From positions 490,906 through 554,905 of the forward strand of contig NZ_SAYT01000001.1 in assembly GCF_004296575.1 (NCBI RefSeq): a DNA stretch of 64,000 nucleotides, given 5' to 3'. The position numbers and the translations under genes were made by a program. This stretch comes from Dyella amyloliquefaciens. Its GTDB lineage: Bacteria > Pseudomonadota > Gammaproteobacteria > Xanthomonadales > Rhodanobacteraceae. The notes below the pieces were generated by a model. It had not been told where the DNA came from, searched no databases, and saw only the letters and a program-made list of their open reading frames with translations. This document shows, in pieces, positions 59,883 through 64,000 of this stretch (the stretch's first letter is position 1; every line of letters starts with the position of its first letter).

Positions 59883-62027
59883 ATGAGCACCATGCGTGCA
59901 CCAGCCGTAACTCGCGAAACCACCATTCCGCTCCAGCCGGCGTCCTACGACATCTGGGACAAGAAGTACCGCCTGAAGGCGAAGTCCGGCGATCCGGTCG
60001 ACGGCAGCGTCGACGAAACCTACCAGCGCGTGGCCCGTGCCCTGTCCGACGTGGAAATCACGGCGGAACTGCGTGAGCACTGGAACGAGCGCTTCCTGTG
60101 GGCGCTGCGCCGTGGGGCCATCCCCGCCGGCCGCATCACGTCCAACGCGGGCGCGCTCGAGCACAAGCCAGCCACCTCCACCATCAACTGCACGGTGTCG
60201 GGCACCATCCGTGACTCCATGGACGACATCCTGGAGAAGGTGCACGAGGCCGGTCTGACGCTGAAGGCCGGTTGCGGCATCGGCTACGAGTTCTCCACGC
60301 TGCGTCCGCGCGGCGCGTACGTGTCGGGTGCGGGTGCCTACACGTCCGGCCCGCTGTCCTTCATGGATATCTACGACAAGATGTGCTTCACCGTCTCGTC
60401 CGCCGGCGGTCGCCGCGGCGCGCAGATGGGCACGTTCGACGTCGCCCATCCGGACGTGAAGGAATTCATCCGCGCCAAGCGCGAAGACGGCCGCCTGCGC
60501 CAGTTCAACCTGTCCCTGCTCATCACCGACGGCTTCATGCAGGCGGTGGAGCACGACCAGGACTGGCCGATGGTGTTCCCGGTGCACGTCAAGGAACAGG
60601 ACGAGATCGACCTCACCGACGCCAGCAAGGTCGTGTGGCGCGAGTGGCCGACCCACGAGAACTACGTGGAGCGCGAAGACGGCCTGGTGGCCTGCAAGAT
60701 CTACGGCCACATCCGCGCGCGGCACCTGTGGGACATGATCATGGTGTCCACCTACGACTTCGCCGAGCCGGGTTTCATCCTGATCGACAAGGTCAACGAG
60801 ATGAACAACAACTGGTGGTGCGAGCACATCCGCGCCACCAACCCCTGCGGCGAGCAGCCCCTGCCGCCGTACGGCTCGTGCTTGCTGGGTTCGATCAACC
60901 TCACCACCTTCGTGCGTGACCCGTTCGGCCCCAAGGCCCGCTTCGACTGGGACGAATACCGCGAAGTGGTCAAGGTGTTCACCCGCATGCTGGACAACGT
61001 GGTGGAGATCAACGGCCTGCCGCTCGAGCAGCAGCGCAACGAGATCATCTCCAAGCGTCGCCACGGCATGGGCTTCCTGGGCCTGGGCACCACGCTCACC
61101 ATGCTCAAGATGCGCTACGGCACCGCCGAGTCCGTCTCCTTCACCGAGGACGTCTCCCGCGAGATGGCCGTGGCCGGTTGGGAAGTCGCCCTCGACCTCG
61201 CCAAGGAAAAGGGTCCGGCCCCGGTGCTCACGCGTGACTACACCGTCACCGGCGACATGCTGCGCAAGCGCCCGGAGATGGTCACCGACGGCTACAAGGT
61301 CGGCGACACCATCAAGGGCCGCGTGCTGCACGCCAAGTACAGCCGCTACATGCAGCGCGTGGCCGAGGTGGCCCCGAACCTGGTGGCCGAGCTCGCCGAA
61401 ACCGGCGCCCGCTTCACCCACCACAGCTCCATCGCCCCGACCGGCACCATCTCGCTGTCCCTGGCCAACAACGCCAGCAACGGCATCGAGCCCAGCTTTG
61501 CCCATCACTACTCGCGCAACGTGATCCGTGAGGGCCGCAAGACCAAGGAAAAGGTGGAGGTCTACAGCTACGAGCTGCTGGCCTACCGCGCGCTGATCAA
61601 CGCCGAAGCCCTGCCGTACTCCGACGACCCGAAGTCCAAGCTGCCCGAGTACTTCGTGGCCGCCGACGACATCACCCCGAAGGAGCACGTGGACATCCAG
61701 GCCGCCGCGCAGCGCTGGGTCGATTCGTCCATCTCCAAGACGGCGAACGTCCCCACCGACTATCCGTACGAAGACTTCAAAGACATCTATTTTTACGCTT
61801 ATAAGCAGGGTTTGAAGGGTTGCACCACCTTCCGTTTCAACCCCGCTGCATTCCAAGGCGTGCTGGTCAAGGAAGCCGATCTTGAGAGCACCCTCTACCG
61901 CTTCGAATTGGAGGACGGTAGTGTTGTCGAACTGAAAGGCAACGAAGAAGTGGAGTACGACGGCGAAATGCACACGGCCGCCAATTTGTTCGATGCCTTG
62001 AAGGAAGGGTATTACGGAAAGTTCTAA
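59883..62027 (+). CDS. nrdJa: Adenosylcobalamin-dependent (class II) ribonucleotide reductase, large part NrdJa
   Basis: A 714-residue class II reductase that makes deoxyribonucleotides with coenzyme B12 and no oxygen requirement. Seen: the first redox Cys in STINCTVSGTIRDS, LTLKAGCGIGYEFS, the radical site NPCGEQPLPPYGSC (Asn320, Cys322, Glu324), SLLGSINL-like CLLGSINL, ISKRRHGMGFLGLG, the P-type site APTGTISL and KGCTTFRFNP. The protein ends before the C-terminal TSCPD/Cys region, which is encoded separately at 62981. The ATG at 59883 follows AGGAAG at a good distance. Confidence 0.93.
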   Translation: MSTMRAPAVTRETTIPLQPASYDIWDKKYRLKAKSGDPVDGSVDETYQRVARALSDVEITAELREHWNERFLWALRRGAIPAGRITSNAGALEHKPATSTINCTVSGTIRDSMDDILEKVHEAGLTLKAGCGIGYEFSTLRPRGAYVSGAGAYTSGPLSFMDIYDKMCFTVSSAGGRRGAQMGTFDVAHPDVKEFIRAKREDGRLRQFNLSLLITDGFMQAVEHDQDWPMVFPVHVKEQDEIDLTDASKVVWREWPTHENYVEREDGLVACKIYGHIRARHLWDMIMVSTYDFAEPGFILIDKVNEMNNNWWCEHIRATNPCGEQPLPPYGSCLLGSINLTTFVRDPFGPKARFDWDEYREVVKVFTRMLDNVVEINGLPLEQQRNEIISKRRHGMGFLGLGTTLTMLKMRYGTAESVSFTEDVSREMAVAGWEVALDLAKEKGPAPVLTRDYTVTGDMLRKRPEMVTDGYKVGDTIKGRVLHAKYSRYMQRVAEVAPNLVAELAETGARFTHHSSIAPTGTISLSLANNASNGIEPSFAHHYSRNVIREGRKTKEKVEVYSYELLAYRALINAEALPYSDDPKSKLPEYFVAADDITPKEHVDIQAAAQRWVDSSISKTANVPTDYPYEDFKDIYFYAYKQGLKGCTTFRFNPAAFQGVLVKEADLESTLYRFELEDGSVVELKGNEEVEYDGEMHTAANLFDALKEGYYGKF

Positions 62028-62034
62028 TATCGTC

Positions 62035-62061
62035 GCCGGGACCTGGTGCTCAGGTTCCGGC
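62035..62061 (+). other. Hairpin after nrdJa
   Basis: An 11-bp stem, GCCGGGACCTG (62035-62045) with CAGGTTCCGGC (62051-62061), one G-U wobble and a GTGCT loop, 7 bp after the nrdJa stop. It has only a weak U-tail, so partial termination or attenuation before the H1-like gene is possible. Confidence 0.55.
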
Positions 62062-62142
62062 ACGCTTGTAAGAGTCGTTCCGGATGCCTAGAGGCAAGGC
62101 TCACTACAAGTTCCAAAATCCACGTCGGAGGGGATTACCCGC

Positions 62143-62730
62143 ATGTCTATCGATACTGAAATGAACGAAGAAGCCGTACTGGTTGTTGACGCGCCGGTGG
62201 AAGTTGTCGCGGTCGAAGTGACCCCGGCAGCTGCCCCCAAGAAGGCCCGTGCCAAGAAGAAGTCGGCTCCGGCCAAGAAGGCAGCTCCGGCCAAGAAGGC
62301 GGCAAAGGCAGTCAAGAAGGCTTCGGCCAAGAAGACCGCCAAGAAGGCTGCCAAGAAGACCGTGAAGAAGGCTGCCGCCAAGAAGGCCGTCAAGAAGGCG
62401 GTGAAGAAGGCCGCCGTCAAGAAGGTCGCCAAGAAGGCCGCGAAGAAGGCGGTCAAGAAGGCTGCCGCCAAGCGCGTCGTGAAGAAGGCCGCCGCCAAGA
62501 AGGTCGCTCGCAAGGTCGCCAAGAAGGCCGTGCGCAAGGCGGTTGCCAAGAAGGTTGCTCGCAAGGTCAGCAGCAAGAAGACGGCCAAGAAGGCCGCAGT
62601 CAAGAAGGTGGTTAAGAAAGCCGCCGGTAAGAAGGCCGCCAAGGCGGTCAAGAGGTCCACTGCCAGCAAGAAGGCAGGCGTGAAGAAGGCCGTGCGCAAG
62701 CCGGCCAAGAAAGCCGCCCGCCGCAAGTAA
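62143..62730 (+). CDS. Histone H1-like / AlgP-type Lys-Ala-rich DNA-binding protein
   Basis: A 195-residue, extremely basic protein. Residues about 1-32 are acidic or neutral (MSIDTEMNEEAVLVVDAPVE), and the rest is a run of degenerate AAKKA/KKAVKKA repeats rich in Lys, Ala and some Arg. Bacterial proteins of this type (H1-like, AlgP-like) bind DNA and organise the nucleoid; no globular fold is expected. It has a clear upstream GGAGGGG ribosome-binding site. It lies between the two halves of the split reductase on the same strand, and its coding repeats may cause copy-number variation. Confidence 0.85.
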   Translation: MSIDTEMNEEAVLVVDAPVEVVAVEVTPAAAPKKARAKKKSAPAKKAAPAKKAAKAVKKASAKKTAKKAAKKTVKKAAAKKAVKKAVKKAAVKKVAKKAAKKAVKKAAAKRVVKKAAAKKVARKVAKKAVRKAVAKKVARKVSSKKTAKKAAVKKVVKKAAGKKAAKAVKRSTASKKAGVKKAVRKPAKKAARRK

Positions 62731-62741
62731 GCTGTAACCGG

Positions 62742-62771
62742 TTCGGCCCGGCGTTCATTCGCCGGGCCGAA
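62742..62771 (+). other. Strong hairpin after the H1-like gene
   Basis: A perfect 12-bp stem, TTCGGCCCGGCG (62742-62753) with CGCCGGGCCGAA (62760-62771), and a TTCATT loop, 12 bp after the stop. There is no U-tract, so it may be an inefficient terminator or an mRNA 3' end stabiliser. Confidence 0.6.
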
Positions 62772-62815
62772 TCGCTCCAGAGTTACCGACAGGACAGGGT
62801 GCGGACACCTCCCAG

Positions 62816-62893
62816 CCCGTCATTCCAGCGAACGCTGGAAGAGCTCCACAACAGCCGAAGGCTGGTCATCCAGCGCCTTTAAGCCCCTGGATC
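62816..62893. repeat. R6-type repeat between the H1-like gene and nrdJb
   Basis: CCCGTCATTCCAGCGAACGC begins it, with a CCAGCG..CGCTGG hairpin, and GGTCATCCAGCGCCTTTA follows in the same unit. It resembles the repeat at 57884-58035, which also has CCAGCGCCTTTA. It lies within the 250-bp gap before nrdJb. Confidence 0.65.
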
Positions 62894-62980
62894 GAGTCCC
62901 CAAATCGGGACCATGACCATCCTGTAGGCGACCCAAAGCCGTCCGCGCGCGCCGCCACTACTCGAAAAGAAGCACACACC

Positions 62981-63724
62981 ATGGCGATCAAGATCGAAAA
63001 GAAGATCAAGGGCTACAACGTCGTCAAGCCCGAGGACAAGGCCGCCGCGCCCGTCGCAACCCCTGCCGCCCCGGCTGCCAAAGAGGCGCCCAAGGCAGAA
63101 GTGATCCAGATGCACGAGAGCCTGGAGCGTCCCGAGACGCTCGTCGGCTCCACCTACAAGATCAAGTCGCCGCTGTTCGAGCACGCGTTGTACGTCACCG
63201 TCAACGACATCGTGCTCAACGCCGGCACCCAGTACGAACAGCGCCGCCCCTTCGAGATCTTCATCAACTCGAAGAACATGGACCACTTCCAGTGGATCGT
63301 GGCGCTCACCCGCATCATCTCCGCCGTGTTCCGCAAGGGCGGCGACGTCACCTTCCTGGTGGAAGAGATGAAGGCCGTGTTCGACCCGCGCGGCGGCTAC
63401 TTCAAGGCCGGCGGCGTCTACATGCCCAGCATCGTCGCCGAGATCGGCGCGGTCATCGAGCAGCACATGAAGATGATCGGCCTGATCCACGACCCGGAGC
63501 TGGACGAGTCCACCCGCAAGCTCATCGCCGAAAAGCGCGCAGCCTACGAGGCAGCCGCCAACCCCAAGAAGTCCGCCCCGGCTGCCGAAGCCAGCACCGA
63601 ATCGACCAGCGCCACCGGCTTCCCGCCCGGCGCCACCCTCTGCGCCAAGTGCAACACCCAGGCGCTGGTGCTGATGGACGGCTGCCAGACTTGCTTGAAT
63701 TGTGGGTATAGCAAGTGCGGCTAA
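62981..63724 (+). CDS. nrdJb: Class II ribonucleotide reductase, small part NrdJb (TSCPD domain)
   Basis: A 247-residue protein corresponding to the C-terminal part of class II reductases, as in Pseudomonas where NrdJ is split into NrdJa and NrdJb. After a Lys-rich N terminus and an Ala/Pro linker (KAAAPVATPAAPAAKEAPK) comes the TSCPD-type domain: IKSPLFEHALYVTVNDIVLN, RRPFEIFINSKNMDHFQWIVALTRIISAVFRKGGDVTFLVEEM. The end is Cys-rich, GATLCAKCNTQALVLMDGCQTCLNCGYSKCG, a zinc-binding and redox-active tail that would re-reduce the active site in NrdJa. The ATG at 62981 has no strong ribosome-binding site. A terminator follows. Confidence 0.9.
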   Translation: MAIKIEKKIKGYNVVKPEDKAAAPVATPAAPAAKEAPKAEVIQMHESLERPETLVGSTYKIKSPLFEHALYVTVNDIVLNAGTQYEQRRPFEIFINSKNMDHFQWIVALTRIISAVFRKGGDVTFLVEEMKAVFDPRGGYFKAGGVYMPSIVAEIGAVIEQHMKMIGLIHDPELDESTRKLIAEKRAAYEAAANPKKSAPAAEASTESTSATGFPPGATLCAKCNTQALVLMDGCQTCLNCGYSKCG

Positions 63725-63753
63725 AGCTTGATTGATTAAGGCCGAAATTTAAG

Positions 63754-63785
63754 AAGGTGACTGCTCGCAGTCACCTTTTTTTTAG
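63754..63785 (+). terminator. Rho-independent terminator of nrdJb
   Basis: A 10-bp stem, AAGGTGACTG (63754-63763) with CAGTCACCTT (63768-63777), a CTCG loop and a run of seven T residues, 30 bp after the stop codon. Confidence 0.92.
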
Positions 63786-63853
63786 GGTTCAGTGGCACTG
63801 GGTGACCACTTCCAGTGGAGGTGGCGGAATGATTTTCAAAGGAGAGAAATGGT

Positions 63854-64000
63854 ATGGCGCATGAAGTGACAATGGATATTTCTACCAAGTTCGTACTTCA
63901 TAAAGACGTCAAGGTTGAGGTAAAAAAGAACGGGAGCAAGCTGGGGACAGTATTAATTAGTAAGGGGAACATTGAGTGGTTGCCAGCCGGTAATTCGGTG
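63854..64000 (+). CDS. Start of a gene of unknown function, cut by the window edge
   Basis: 49 codons remain, running to the window edge without a stop: MAHEVTMDISTKFVLHKDVK..., then KKNGSKLGTVLISKGNIEWL and PAGNSV. It has GGAGAG about eight bases before the ATG. The codon use is AT-richer (ATTAATTAGTAAG, GTAAAAAAG) than the neighbours, suggesting recent acquisition or an accessory locus. The fragment looks like a small conserved protein of unknown function that I recall from mobile-region contexts, but I cannot name a family. An ATG at 63849 opens only a short frame. Confidence 0.6.
   Translation, partial: MAHEVTMDISTKFVLHKDVKVEVKKNGSKLGTVLISKGNIEWLPAGNSV

Noticed and set aside
59781-62063. 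760-codon minus-strand frame opposite nrdJa
   Set aside because: Antisense to the class II reductase, no conserved motif.
1-64000. Prophage, secretion system or defence island
   Set aside because: No integrase, capsid, terminase, restriction, toxin-antitoxin or secretion genes were recognised; most genes are housekeeping or envelope proteins.

Overview
The window comes from a GC-rich gammaproteobacterium, most likely a member of the order Xanthomonadales (family Rhodanobacteraceae: Dyella, Luteibacter, Rhodanobacter or relatives). The clues are the high GC content, several small protein families typical of that order (DUF3247 Sm-like protein, DUF6491 lipoprotein, DUF2884), an Oar-type TonB-dependent receptor, a pyruvate dehydrogenase set of aceE plus aceF with a lipoyl-bearing lpd, and a split class II ribonucleotide reductase. 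The genus assignment is inference. No rRNA, tRNA, CRISPR array, prophage or transposase gene was seen.

Layout. 1-5 kb: an alanine-type aminotransferase with a GDSL hydrolase, rsgA, and a small membrane protein coupled to a DUF1704/QEGLA metalloprotease-like protein. 5-11 kb: maeB and aceE, each followed by a strong terminator. 11-20 kb: an ElaB-like membrane protein, a ubiquinone-type FAD hydroxylase, an MFS exporter, DUF3247, divergent acyltransferase and LytTR regulator, two lipoproteins and a ferritin-like protein. 20-31 kb: mostly small envelope, stress and periplasmic proteins (UspA, glycine-zipper, exported peroxiredoxin, two DUF2884, two DUF2845, LtrA, MscS) plus a panE/FAD-dehydrogenase pair. 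31-36 kb: aceF-lpd, then a secreted protein of unknown function. 36.6-37.1 kb: a lower-GC gap. 37-45 kb: a membrane protein, TPR-sulfotransferase, TonB-dependent receptor, dinB and a second DUF1704/QEGLA protein. 45.7-49.4 kb: an APC permease and an agarase-like glycosidase lipoprotein. 50-58 kb: M1 aminopeptidase, DUF4126, M17 aminopeptidase, HAD phosphatase and a PstS-LysM fusion. 58-64 kb: a Deg protease, then nrdJa, an H1-like protein and nrdJb, and at the edge the start of an AT-richer gene.

The most unusual content is the intergenic repeats, named here as follows. R1: 24-bp arms, TGTAGGAGCGCACCC..., usually facing each other to form long hairpins. R2: CCCTCTCCCC..GGGGAGAGGG palindromes with a GGGGTGAGGGG or GGGGAGAGGGTGCGG tail. 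R3: a unit of about 250 bp carrying CACTTTTCTTTTGCTGG. R4: a unit of about 200 bp carrying GTGCCCGAC..GTCGGGCAC. R5: a 25-bp unit beginning TCCCACAGGGACTAGC, inserted inside R2, R3 and R4. R6: GTCATCCCAGCG-type. They fill nearly every gap over 400 bp, two R2 units lie in frame inside the lpd coding sequence, and an R1 arm supplies the stop codon of panE. I found no recognisable undescribed defence or metabolic system; the nested repeats, above all the 25-bp R5 unit, are the best candidate for something not yet described.
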